Positions 1 through 7,407 of a stretch of DNA of 46,896 nucleotides are shown here, one piece after another. Origin of the DNA: Lachnospiraceae bacterium (GTDB taxonomy: Bacteria; Bacillota; Clostridia; Lachnospirales; Lachnospiraceae); NCBI GenBank assembly GCA_015057445.1, contig SVEI01000015.1, positions 1-46,896 on the forward strand, in the 5' to 3' direction. Below the pieces are notes generated by a model. That model made no database searches. It had not been told where the DNA came from and was given only the letters and a program-made list of their open reading frames with translations. Within the stretch, counting starts at the first letter, position 1. The number at the start of each line of letters is the position of its first letter. Position numbers and translations under genes: made by a program.

Positions 1-2
1 TT

Positions 3-122
3 GACTGTGTCTCATTTGGACCACAGATGGATGATATTCACACACCATCAGAGAGCTTATATATTGATAGTGTTGAGAGAACATGGGAGTATCTTATTAA
101 AGTACTTGAAATGTTAAAGTAA
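3..122 (+). CDS. C-terminal end of a PepD-like (aminoacyl-histidine) dipeptidase, 5' truncated by the window
   Basis: Only the last 39 codons are present; the reading frame is open from base 3 and ends in TAA at 120-122. The peptide has the pattern SFGPQMDDIHTPSESLYIDS followed by a VERTWEYL segment, which matches the end of M20-family cytosolic beta-Ala-His / Xaa-His dipeptidases, where a conserved GP...DxHxPxE motif supplies a metal-ligand histidine close to the C-terminus. Such enzymes hydrolyse dipeptides in the cytosol using two zinc ions. The next gene, hisC, starts 18 bp downstream with its own ribosome site, so the two may be co-transcribed. The family call rests on a short stretch, so the exact subfamily is uncertain. 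Confidence 0.7.
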   Translation, partial: DCVSFGPQMDDIHTPSESLYIDSVERTWEYLIKVLEMLK

Positions 123-140
123 CAGACTGGAGGAATTATT

Positions 141-1190
141 ATGACAGCTTGGGAAGCTAATGTGAGAAAGGTTGTTCCTTATGTACCGGGAGAGCAGCCA
201 AAGATTGATAATATAATTAAGCTAAATACTAATGAAAACCCATATGGACCATCACCTAGGGTTAAGGATATAGTAATGGATATGGATAAGCTAAAGCTTT
301 ATCCAGACCCTGCAGCAAGTGCGCTGGTGGATGCAATTGCAGATTATCATGGTGTTACAAGTGATAAGGTTTTTGTGGGTGTTGGTTCAGATGATGTTCT
401 GGCAATGTCATTTTTAACATTCTTTAATTCTGGGAAAGAGATTCTCTTCCCGGATATTACATATTCCTTCTATGATGTATGGGCTGACCTTTATAAGATT
501 CCATATAAGGCTGTGCCTGTTGATGAAGATTTTAGAATCAAGAAGGAAGACTACTATGTGGAAAATGGTGGAGTAATATTTCCAAACCCCAATGCTCCAA
601 CATCTATAGCAGAGCCTCTTTCCTTTGTAGAGGATATAGTGAAAAACAATCAAGAAGTAGTAGTTATAGTAGACGAGGCATATGTAGATTTCGGTGGCCA
701 GACAGCGCTTCCGCTTGTAGATAAATATGAAAACCTACTTGTGGTTAGAACATTCTCTAAGTCACGTTCTATGGCAGGACTTAGAATTGGATATGCCATA
801 GGTAATCCAAAGCTTATAAAGTATTTAAGTGATGTTAAGTACTCATTTAATTCTTACACCATGAATATGCCATCCATAGTTCTTGGTGTTGAAAGTATAG
901 CAGATGATGAGTATTTTAAAGAGACAGTTGCTAAGGTTGTGGATACAAGAGAGTGGTTCAAAGAACAAATAACAAAATTAGGTTTTACCTGTCCACCATC
1001 ATCAGCAAACTTTTTATTTATCACGCATAACAATATACCTGCTAAGGAAATTTTTGAAAAGGCAAGGGAAGCAAATATAATAGTCAGGTATTTCAATAAG
1101 CCAAGAATTGATAACTATTTAAGAGTTACAATAGGAACTAGGGACGAGATGGAAAAATTCCTAGAATTCCTTAAGGGTATTTGCAAATGA
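141..1190 (+). CDS. hisC: Histidinol-phosphate aminotransferase
   Basis: This 349-residue protein is a fold-type I PLP-dependent aminotransferase that converts imidazole-acetol phosphate and glutamate to histidinol phosphate in histidine synthesis. Visible family features are the N-terminal KLNTNENPYGPSP substrate-binding motif (about residues 27-39), the NPNAPT motif near 149-154, DEAY at 178-181, the RTFSKS segment with the PLP-binding lysine at about residue 207, and a C-terminal YLRVTIGT arginine motif. Length is normal for HisC. The ATG is preceded by GGAGG at a good distance. No other his genes are nearby, so a broader role as an aromatic aminotransferase, which HisC-like enzymes can have, cannot be excluded. 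A strong terminator follows. Confidence 0.93.
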   Translation: MTAWEANVRKVVPYVPGEQPKIDNIIKLNTNENPYGPSPRVKDIVMDMDKLKLYPDPAASALVDAIADYHGVTSDKVFVGVGSDDVLAMSFLTFFNSGKEILFPDITYSFYDVWADLYKIPYKAVPVDEDFRIKKEDYYVENGGVIFPNPNAPTSIAEPLSFVEDIVKNNQEVVVIVDEAYVDFGGQTALPLVDKYENLLVVRTFSKSRSMAGLRIGYAIGNPKLIKYLSDVKYSFNSYTMNMPSIVLGVESIADDEYFKETVAKVVDTREWFKEQITKLGFTCPPSSANFLFITHNNIPAKEIFEKAREANIIVRYFNKPRIDNYLRVTIGTRDEMEKFLEFLKGICK

Positions 1191-1216
1191 TTTTTCTGTT
1201 TACATAATATAGTAAG

Positions 1217-1264
1217 AAAAGCTGACAAAAGTTTACAAAATGTATACTTTTCTCAGCTTTTTTT
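1217..1264 (+). terminator. Rho-independent terminator after hisC
   Basis: A 16-bp inverted repeat, AAAAGCTGACAAAAGT (1217-1232) against ACTTTTCTCAGCTTTT (1246-1261), has one C:C mismatch and a 13-nt loop. It is followed by further T residues. It lies 26 bp after the hisC stop. Confidence 0.85.
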
Positions 1265-1374
1265 GATTGATTTATGTGTGTTTAAGATATTATAATAAAT
1301 TTGTTCAATTATTTCATTATTCAAAATGTGCCGTTAGAGCATAAAATTTCCCTAATTAATAATTTAAGAAAGGA

Positions 1375-1403
1375 ACACACATAAAGTTTGTGTGTAGAGG
1401 TGA
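1375..1403 (+). promoter_or_regulatory. Leader hairpin abutting the ribosome site of the DUF5688 gene
   Basis: The repeat ACACACA (1375-1381) and TGTGTGT (1389-1395) form a 7-bp hairpin directly next to the ribosome site AGAGGTGA (1396-1403), which serves a TTG start at 1410. A strong -10-like TATAAT lies upstream at 1291-1296 without a convincing -35. The arrangement could modulate translation, but this is inference. Confidence 0.4.
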
Positions 1404-1409
1404 TTTTTT

Positions 1410-2288
1410 TTGAATTTTGAAGTTTTTTGTGATGAAATAGCAGCTAATATATATAATTATTTGCCAGATTATGATATTGAAGCTGTTAATATCGAAAAAG
1501 TAATTAAGAACAATGGAGTAGAATGTACAGGGATTATAGTCATACTGAAGGAAGAAAACATTGCTCCTAATATTTATCTAGATTATTATTACACGCTATA
1601 TAAACAAGGGAGAACTTTAGATGATGTATTAACTATGATTGGGGAGGAGTATATTAGAGCTAGAAATACTATGGTTAATACTGACTTTAATATTGAAGTT
1701 GATGCTATAAAAGATAACGCTATAGTAAAGCTTGTTAACTATGAAAGGAATAAGGAGAAGTTAGAAAAATGTCCCCATATACGATTTTTAGATCTAGCAA
1801 TAAGCTTTAGATATATTGTAAAACTGGATGAATTAGGTATGGCTTCCGCTATGATATCTAATTCCGATTTAGCCAGATGGAATATGAATCAAGACGAACT
1901 TTACAACATAGCAATGGAGAATACAAAAAGGTTGTTTCCAGCAAGTATAAAATGTATGGATGATTTGGTTCCTGAGATAGAGGATATATGTTCTAAGATG
2001 GAGGAACGAAAAAAACTAAACATTTTGACCAACGAATCGGGTATTAATGGAGCTACTTGTATGGTATATGAAAATGTGATAGGAGAATATGCAAAAAAAA
2101 TTGGTAAAAGCCTGTTTATATTGCCGTCAAGTATTCATGAAGTAATATTAATAGAGTGCGAGGATGTGGAAAAAGAAGGTCTTATGAAGTTGGTAAAAGA
2201 GGTAAATAAATTTATTGTGTCGGAAGTTGATTTTTTATCTGATAACGTTTATTTTTATGACTTAGAAACAGATAAGATTACCATTTAA
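1410..2288 (+). CDS. DUF5688 family protein, function unknown
   Basis: This 292-residue protein resembles DUF5688 proteins, which I know mainly from Lachnospiraceae and related Clostridia and which have no assigned function. Recognisable stretches are LDYYYTLYKQGRTLDDVL near residues 56-73 and CPHIRFLDLAISFRYIV near 127-143. There is no signal peptide and no membrane segment, so it is probably cytosolic. An in-frame stop at 1401-1403 lies just upstream, so the TTG at 1410, six bases after AGAGGTGA, is the only plausible start. It is flanked by a terminator upstream and by the csp promoter directly downstream, so it is likely monocistronic. Such proteins often occur in several copies per genome; none other is in this window. 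Confidence 0.7.
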   Translation: MNFEVFCDEIAANIYNYLPDYDIEAVNIEKVIKNNGVECTGIIVILKEENIAPNIYLDYYYTLYKQGRTLDDVLTMIGEEYIRARNTMVNTDFNIEVDAIKDNAIVKLVNYERNKEKLEKCPHIRFLDLAISFRYIVKLDELGMASAMISNSDLARWNMNQDELYNIAMENTKRLFPASIKCMDDLVPEIEDICSKMEERKKLNILTNESGINGATCMVYENVIGEYAKKIGKSLFILPSSIHEVILIECEDVEKEGLMKLVKEVNKFIVSEVDFLSDNVYFYDLETDKITI

Positions 2289-2291
2289 AAC

Positions 2292-2320
2292 TTGACTAAA
2301 ATCTATTACTATGTTATTTT
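2292..2320 (+). promoter_or_regulatory. Sigma-A promoter of the cold-shock gene
   Basis: TTGACT (2292-2297), a 17-bp spacer and TATTTT (2315-2320) form a fair sigma-A promoter just after the DUF5688 stop codon. A second possible -10, an extended TGCTAAAAT at 2328-2336, lacks a matching -35. Confidence 0.6.
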
Positions 2321-2370
2321 AAAATAGTGCTAAAATGTAAGCACAGACATTAGATTTTGGAGGATTTGAC

Positions 2371-2571
2371 ATGACAAAGGGTACAGTAAAATGGTTTAAC
2401 GATCAGAAGGGATTTGGATTCATCACTGATGAGAATGGAAAAGACGTATTCGTTCATTTTTCAGGACTTAATATGGAAGGATTCAAGTCACTTAAGGAGA
2501 ATCAGGCTGTTGAGTTTGAAGTGACTGAGGGTGCTAAGGGACCACAGGCAATCAATGTAACAGTTTGCTAA
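2371..2571 (+). CDS. Cold-shock domain protein (CspA family)
   Basis: This 66-residue protein is a single cold-shock domain (OB fold) that binds single-stranded RNA and DNA and acts as an RNA chaperone. It begins [18 protein letters not shown] and carries RNP1 (KGFGFI) and RNP2 (VFVHF), the nucleic-acid-binding aromatic motifs. Length is standard for the family. The ribosome site GGAGG precedes the ATG by seven bases. It is a single-gene unit: a promoter lies at 2292-2320 and a terminator at 2680-2718. The leader is short, unlike the long cold-responsive leader of E. coli cspA, so constitutive or growth-linked expression is more likely than a classic cold-induction switch. The particular paralogue letter cannot be assigned. 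Confidence 0.95.
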   Translation: MTKGTVKWFNDQKGFGFITDENGKDVFVHFSGLNMEGFKSLKENQAVEFEVTEGAKGPQAINVTVC

Positions 2572-2679
2572 TCGTAAGTTACTTAAGTAACAACAAAGTA
2601 CCTATTTAAATAGATTTTGCATTATACGTAATCAGGCTTTTTAATAAGGATTTAATTGTTATAGTTTTAAGTAATTAGG

Positions 2680-2718
2680 TAGGAGTTATTATTAAAGGTA
2701 ATGACTCCTATTTTATTT
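2680..2718 (+). terminator. Terminator after the cold-shock gene
   Basis: TAGGAGTTATTA (2680-2691) pairs with TAATGACTCCTA (2699-2710) with one G:T wobble, and is followed by TTTTATTT. The tail overlaps the -35 of the next promoter. Confidence 0.85.
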
Positions 2719-2745
2719 GACAAAATATAGTAAATAGACTAAAAT
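2717..2745 (+). promoter_or_regulatory. Sigma-A promoter of the TetR-receiver-rarA operon
   Basis: TTGACA (2717-2722), a 17-bp spacer and TAAAAT (2740-2745) make a near-consensus promoter 47 bp before the TetR start codon. The -35 hexamer overlaps the T-tail of the preceding terminator. Confidence 0.8.
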
Positions 2746-2791
2746 TGAATTAGTTATGGGGATTTATTACAAGTAGAAATGAGGGAAGGTT

Positions 2792-3385
2792 TTGGTCGAG
2801 AGTTTTATTTCAAGAAAAGACCGAATTATATCGTCGGCTATTGAGATAATAAGTGATTCTGGATTGTCTGCACTTACTACTCGCAATCTGGCAATTAAGG
2901 AAAATATGTCAGAGGCGCTTTTATATAAGTATTTTGGTGGTATCAACGAAGTACTTATTGAAGTAGTAGATTACTATACAAGGTTCGATAAGCAGATTAG
3001 ACATACATTTATGTCAAAAGAAGGAACGAATATCCAAAAGCTTAGAGATTATTTGGATGCATATGCTACATATTATGATAATTATTATGCAATTTCAACT
3101 CTAATGTTACAATATGAAGAGTTGTTACATAATATTGATGTTAGGGAAAAGATTTCATGGTGTATAACAGAAAGACAGAGCTTTATTGCTGATTTATTTG
3201 ATAAGGCAATTAAAGAAGATGAGATTATCGATATGTTTACACCAGAGCAGCTTGCTACTAACGTTACTGGTGTAATAATGTCTCACATTCTTAACAGAAG
3301 AATTGTGTATCATAAGAAGACATTCAGACAGGATTTAATGGGAAATATCGACAAATGGTTCGAATTATTAAAGAAGGAAAAATAG
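2792..3385 (+). CDS. TetR/AcrR family transcriptional regulator
   Basis: The protein has 197 residues, the usual TetR length. The N-terminal region (about 8-55) has the family helix-turn-helix, with ALTTRNLAIKENMSEALLYK as turn and recognition helix and a following YFGGINEVL helix. The rest is an all-helical ligand and dimerisation domain, from which the ligand cannot be predicted. The start is a TTG preceded by an AGGGAAGG ribosome site; a nearer ATG at 2779 is in another frame. It is followed after 12 bp by a receiver-domain gene and then rarA, probably one transcript from the promoter at 2717-2745. No palindromic operator was recognised upstream, so whether it regulates itself is unknown. 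Confidence 0.88.
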   Translation: MVESFISRKDRIISSAIEIISDSGLSALTTRNLAIKENMSEALLYKYFGGINEVLIEVVDYYTRFDKQIRHTFMSKEGTNIQKLRDYLDAYATYYDNYYAISTLMLQYEELLHNIDVREKISWCITERQSFIADLFDKAIKEDEIIDMFTPEQLATNVTGVIMSHILNRRIVYHKKTFRQDLMGNIDKWFELLKKEK

Positions 3386-3397
3386 GAGGATATTTAC

Positions 3398-3787
3398 ATG
3401 AAAGTATTAATAGCAGAGGATGATATCGCAAGTGGAAAGTTTATGGAGAAATTGCTTTCAAAGTATGGCGATGTTGTAGTTGCAAGAGACGGTATAGCTG
3501 CGGTTGATGAGTTTGTAAATGCCGTTAATAATAATGAGCGTTTTGATTTGATATGTATGGATATTATGATGCCAAAGATTGATGGCTATAAGGCACTTGC
3601 GTCAATTAGAGATGCAGAGCGTAAGCTAGGTTTGGCACGTGATTCAAGATGTAAGGTTATTATGATCAGTGCTTTAGACGAAGGTTTTGATTCTTCTTTG
3701 GCAAGCGACGATTATGAGGAGTACATATGTAAGCCTATCGATATTGTTAAGTTTGATAGTGTGATTAAGAAATTAGGATTAGTATAG
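3398..3787 (+). CDS. Stand-alone response regulator receiver domain (CheY/Spo0F-like)
   Basis: This 129-residue protein is a single receiver domain without an output domain. Key residues are the acidic pair D8-D9, the phospho-acceptor D55 in CMDIMMP, S91 at the switch position and K112 in the CKP motif. Such proteins relay phosphoryl groups or act by protein contact rather than by DNA binding. No histidine kinase is encoded in the window, so its partner is elsewhere. It sits between a TetR regulator (12 bp upstream) and rarA (20 bp downstream), which suggests co-expression but not a proven shared role. The ribosome site GGAGG precedes the ATG. Spo0F is one analogy, but no sporulation-phosphorelay gene adjoins it. 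Confidence 0.9.
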   Translation: MKVLIAEDDIASGKFMEKLLSKYGDVVVARDGIAAVDEFVNAVNNNERFDLICMDIMMPKIDGYKALASIRDAERKLGLARDSRCKVIMISALDEGFDSSLASDDYEEYICKPIDIVKFDSVIKKLGLV

Positions 3788-3807
3788 TTTTTATAAGGAT
3801 ATAAGTC

Positions 3808-5130
3808 ATGGATTTATTTGAGTATATGAGGACTAACAACTCAAAGGAGGAATCGCCCCTTGCAAAAAGGATGAGACCTACTACATTAGATGAGGTTGTT
3901 GGTCAGGAGCATATTCTCGGTAGTGACAAATTGCTATATAGAGTTATAAAGGCCGATAAATTAAGTTCTATTATACTATATGGCCCACCTGGAACAGGTA
4001 AGACAACTCTGGCAAAGGTTATAGCGAATACCACAAGTGCTGCATTTAGAGAACTAAATGCAACTACTTCAGGAAAAAAGGATATAGAGGAAGTTGTAAA
4101 AGAAGCGAAAGATAATCTTGGAATGTATGGTAAGAAAACCATACTATTTGTTGATGAGATTCACAGATTCAACAAGGCACAGCAGGATTATCTTCTTCCT
4201 TTTGTAGAGGATGGAACTGTTGTGCTTATTGGTGCTACAACTGAAAATCCTTACTTTGAGGTTAACGGAGCTCTTATATCCCGTTCATCAATTTTTAAGC
4301 TTAACCCACTATCCAAAGAGAATATTAAGCTTCTTATTAGAAGAGCAATTGAAGATAGTGAAAAGGGAATGGGCTCATATGATGTTGAAATCACTGATGA
4401 GGCTGTGGATTTCTTGGCTGACGTATCAGAAGGTGATGCCAGACATGCCTTAAATGCTATTGAACTAGGCGTTTTGTCTACAGATAGAGATGAGGCTTCA
4501 GGCAAGATAGTTATAGATATAGCTGTTGCCGAGGAGTGTATTCAGCGTAGGAATCTTAGATATGATAAGAGTGGAGATAATCACTATGATGTAATCTCAG
4601 CTTTTATAAAGAGTATGCGTGGTTCCGACCCGGATGCGGCAACTTATTACTTAGCTAAGATGTTATATGCTGGAGAAAGTGTTACATTTATAGCTAGAAG
4701 GATAATGATATGTGCCAGCGAGGATGTGGGGAATGCAGATCCACAAGCTATAGTTGTTGCTACAGCATGTGCTCAAGCGGTAGAGAGAGTGGGTATGCCA
4801 GAAGCACAGATAATACTTTGTCAGGCGGCAACCTATGTGGCATGTGCTCCTAAGAGTAATTCTGTGGTAAATGCTATATTTGCGGCAACGGATGCGGTAA
4901 AGCAAGTTGGTGATGCTCAAGTTCCACCACATCTTAGAGATGCTCATTACTCAGGGGCAAAGAATTTAGGTAATGTGGGATATAAATACGCCCATGATTA
5001 TCCAAATCATTATGTAGAGCAACAGTATTTGCCTGATCCACTGGTTGGAACAAAATTCTATGAGCCAGGGGACAATGGATATGAGAAGAATATAAAGGAT
5101 TGGTTTAAGATAATTAAAAATCAAGAATAA
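3808..5130 (+). CDS. rarA: Replication-associated recombination protein A (RarA/MgsA), AAA+ ATPase
   Basis: This 440-residue AAA+ ATPase belongs to the RarA/MgsA/WRNIP1 family, which acts at stalled replication forks. Walker A GPPGTGKTT is at about 59-67 and Walker B TILFVDEIHRF at about 111-121. A sensor-1 region (VLIGATTENP) and an arginine-finger-type SRSS follow. The second half holds the helical tetramerisation domain with the characteristic RNLRYDKSGDNHYDVISAF and MRGSDPDAA segments. Length is normal. It is the last gene of the TetR-receiver-rarA unit and is followed by a long hairpin terminator. No strong ribosome site was picked out upstream (only an AAGGA-like stretch), but the start MDLFEYMR fits the family. 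Confidence 0.95.
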   Translation: MDLFEYMRTNNSKEESPLAKRMRPTTLDEVVGQEHILGSDKLLYRVIKADKLSSIILYGPPGTGKTTLAKVIANTTSAAFRELNATTSGKKDIEEVVKEAKDNLGMYGKKTILFVDEIHRFNKAQQDYLLPFVEDGTVVLIGATTENPYFEVNGALISRSSIFKLNPLSKENIKLLIRRAIEDSEKGMGSYDVEITDEAVDFLADVSEGDARHALNAIELGVLSTDRDEASGKIVIDIAVAEECIQRRNLRYDKSGDNHYDVISAFIKSMRGSDPDAATYYLAKMLYAGESVTFIARRIMICASEDVGNADPQAIVVATACAQAVERVGMPEAQIILCQAATYVACAPKSNSVVNAIFAATDAVKQVGDAQVPPHLRDAHYSGAKNLGNVGYKYAHDYPNHYVEQQYLPDPLVGTKFYEPGDNGYEKNIKDWFKIIKNQE

Positions 5131-5133
5131 TGT

Positions 5134-5196
5134 ATGACAAATCATTAAGATTAGGGGAAAATTAATAATATCTTAATGGTTTGTCATATATGTTTT
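5134..5196 (+). terminator. Long hairpin terminator after rarA
   Basis: An approximately 20-bp imperfect inverted repeat starts ATGACAAATCATTAAGAT at 5134 and ends with ATCTTAATGGTTTGTCAT at 5187. It is followed by ATATGTTTTT. An AT-only -10-like TATAAT at 5212-5217 follows and probably belongs to the promoter of the next operon. Confidence 0.75.
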
Positions 5197-5211
5197 TAAT
5201 AGGTTTTAAAG

Positions 5212-5217
5212 TATAAT
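5212..5217 (+). promoter_or_regulatory. Probable -10 element of the MacAB-like operon
   Basis: A perfect TATAAT lies 28 bp before the ATG at 5246 and just upstream of the ribosome site AGAGGAG. No good -35 is seen at 16-18 bp, so the promoter may need an activator or may be weak. Confidence 0.5.
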
Positions 5218-5245
5218 ATAAAAAAACATTAAGAGGAGAAATGTT

Positions 5246-6700
5246 ATGAAGAAGAAATTAGTTATTATTTTTACAGTGATTTTTATAATTATAGGATTTA
5301 TTACTGTAGCCTTTTTTGTATGGAAGGGTAAGAAGGTTCAGACGGCAGAGGGACTTTGCTATGTGGAATCTGTAGCTTCTATTACAGGCAGTGGTATGAC
5401 TTGGAATAATCGTTATATGGGGATTGTGGAAACACAAGAAGTAACAAAGGTTAGTAAAGACAGTGAAAAAGTTGTAAAAGAAATATTTGTTGAGGAACAG
5501 GATGCTGTTAAAGAGGGAGATAAGCTTTTTGAATATGATACTGATGAGATGACTTTGAAGTTACGACAGTTGGAATTAGAGCTTACTAGCTATTATAACA
5601 GTATTAGTACAATGTATGATCAAATAGAAACTCTTGTGGCAGAAAGAGAAAATGCACCTGATGATCAAAAGATTGAATATACTAGTCAAATCCAGAACCT
5701 TCAGGCTCAGATTAATCAAACTAGTTATGATGCAAATTCGAAACAGCTTGAGATTGATAGACAAAAATCTGCTATTAGTAATTCAGTAGTATACGCACCT
5801 GTTGATGGAGTAATAAGCAATATTAATAACCAGGAAAACCAGTCAGAACAATATATGAATGACTACTATGGCGGGGATAATGGTGAAGGTGATGCATTTA
5901 TTTCAATAATGGCAATGGGGGATTTTAGAATAAAAGGAACAGTAAGTGAACTTAATGCATACAGTTTATCAGAGGGTATGCCTGTTTTGGTGCGCTCAAG
6001 GGTTGATGAAAGTATCATTTGGACAGGCGCCATAACTAAAGTAGATTTAGAACATCCGGTTAGTAATGATAATATGTACTATGATGGACCAGGGGAGAAC
6101 GCTACAAAATATCCATTTTATGTTCAGGTTGATTCATCAGAAGGTATGATGCTTGGTCAGCACTTATACATAGAACTTGATTATGGTCAGGGTATGACAA
6201 AGGATGGCATATGGTTATATGAGGAGTATGTGATACTAGATGGCGCAAATGCATATGTATGGACTGAAGATAAAGATCAAAGACTTGAAAAGAAGCAAGT
6301 AACCTTAGGTGAATATGATGAGGAAATGATGATGTATGAGATTAAAGCTGGTCTTACTAATTCTGATTACATTGCTTTTCCAGATGATACTCTTGAAGAG
6401 GGTATGAAGACTACTCGTAATATTGAAGAGTATAAAGAAAATGTAAATATTGATGATGAGATGGATATAGAAGATGTTATCATAGAGGATGACATTTTTA
6501 TGGAAGATGGTGAAATTAAAGATGAAACATATATGGATGATGAAATACTACAAGATGAAATAAACGTGGAAAATGGTATTATTGAAGAAGATATAAAGAT
6601 TGATAATGAAACCATAGAAGATGACTATGATATGAATACTGGAGAGCCAGTAGGAAACATAAAAGAAAATGGCTATATTGCCTTGTATGAGGAGGCGTAG
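5246..6700 (+). CDS. Membrane fusion protein / HlyD-MacA-like adaptor of an ABC system, with an acidic C-terminal tail
   Basis: The 484-residue protein has an N-terminal membrane anchor (about residues 4-27) and an extracytoplasmic adaptor region: a lipoyl-like half (VVKEIFVEEQDAVKEGDKLF), a short coiled coil (about 100-175), a second lipoyl half (VVYAPVDGVIS) and beta-barrel segments. In Gram-positive bacteria such adaptors work with MacB-type permeases to export peptides or lipophilic compounds. The region at about 400-464 is extremely acidic, roughly 27 Asp/Glu in the first 60 residues, built of loose repeats around I-x-D/E-D/E; I know of no such tail as standard in MacA proteins. It is the first gene of a four-gene operon: the ATPase starts 2 bp after its stop, then a second adaptor and a permease. 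Substrate unknown. Confidence 0.85.
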   Translation: MKKKLVIIFTVIFIIIGFITVAFFVWKGKKVQTAEGLCYVESVASITGSGMTWNNRYMGIVETQEVTKVSKDSEKVVKEIFVEEQDAVKEGDKLFEYDTDEMTLKLRQLELELTSYYNSISTMYDQIETLVAERENAPDDQKIEYTSQIQNLQAQINQTSYDANSKQLEIDRQKSAISNSVVYAPVDGVISNINNQENQSEQYMNDYYGGDNGEGDAFISIMAMGDFRIKGTVSELNAYSLSEGMPVLVRSRVDESIIWTGAITKVDLEHPVSNDNMYYDGPGENATKYPFYVQVDSSEGMMLGQHLYIELDYGQGMTKDGIWLYEEYVILDGANAYVWTEDKDQRLEKKQVTLGEYDEEMMMYEIKAGLTNSDYIAFPDDTLEEGMKTTRNIEEYKENVNIDDEMDIEDVIIEDDIFMEDGEIKDETYMDDEILQDEINVENGIIEEDIKIDNETIEDDYDMNTGEPVGNIKENGYIALYEEA

Positions 6701-6702
6701 CT

Positions 6703-7407
6703 ATGATTCTAGAATTGAAGAACATATATAAAAACTATTATCAAGGTAATATGGAAGTACCTGTGTTAAAAGATATTAATCTATCTGTGGAAGAAGGAGA
6801 ATATCTTGCTATTATGGGACCTTCAGGTTCTGGAAAGTCAACGCTTATGAATATAATTGGTTGCATAGATACTCCTACATCAGGGGAATATTACCTAGAT
6901 GGTGAGATGATTAATAACTACAAGGATAAGGATTTATCCGTTGTAAGAAATAAAAAGATAGGATTTGTATTTCAGAATTTTAATCTTCTCCCAAGATTAT
7001 CTGCCATAGATAATGTGGCATTACCGTTGCAGTATGCTAAGGTTAATAAGAAGCAACGTAGGGAAATGTGTGCTAAGGTTCTATCAATGGTTGATTTGGA
7101 TGATAGAATGACTTTTAAACCAACTCAGCTATCTGGTGGGCAAAAGCAAAGAGTTGCTATAGCTAGAGCGATGGTTAATAATCCAAGGATTTTGTTGGCA
7201 GATGAGCCAACAGGTGCATTGGATTCAAAGTCTGGTAAGCAAGTAATGGATTTATTTGATAAGCTTCATGCAGAAGGTGTAACTATTATTATGATTACCC
7301 ATGCTGATGATATTGCAAGTCGTGCGAAAAGAGTTGTAAAGATTATAGACGGACAGCTTCTTGAGGATAAGCCAATTGATAATCAGGAGGTGGCTGACTA
7401 TGAGTAA
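6703..7407 (+). CDS. ABC transporter ATP-binding protein, MacB/LolD type
   Basis: This 234-residue ATPase powers the adaptor/permease complex encoded around it. Walker A GPSGSGKST lies at about 39-47, the Q-loop in FVFQNFNLLPRLSA, the signature LSGGQKQR at about 143-150, Walker B with catalytic Glu in LLADEPTGALD (about 164-174) and the H-loop in IMITHADD. The subfamily-typical LLPRLSAIDNVALPL segment places it with MacB/LolD/FtsE-like ATPases rather than with importers. It starts 2 bp after the first adaptor. Its last eight bases overlap the start of the second adaptor, pointing to translational coupling. Substrate cannot be told from the ATPase. Confidence 0.95.
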   Translation: MILELKNIYKNYYQGNMEVPVLKDINLSVEEGEYLAIMGPSGSGKSTLMNIIGCIDTPTSGEYYLDGEMINNYKDKDLSVVRNKKIGFVFQNFNLLPRLSAIDNVALPLQYAKVNKKQRREMCAKVLSMVDLDDRMTFKPTQLSGGQKQRVAIARAMVNNPRILLADEPTGALDSKSGKQVMDLFDKLHAEGVTIIMITHADDIASRAKRVVKIIDGQLLEDKPIDNQEVADYE

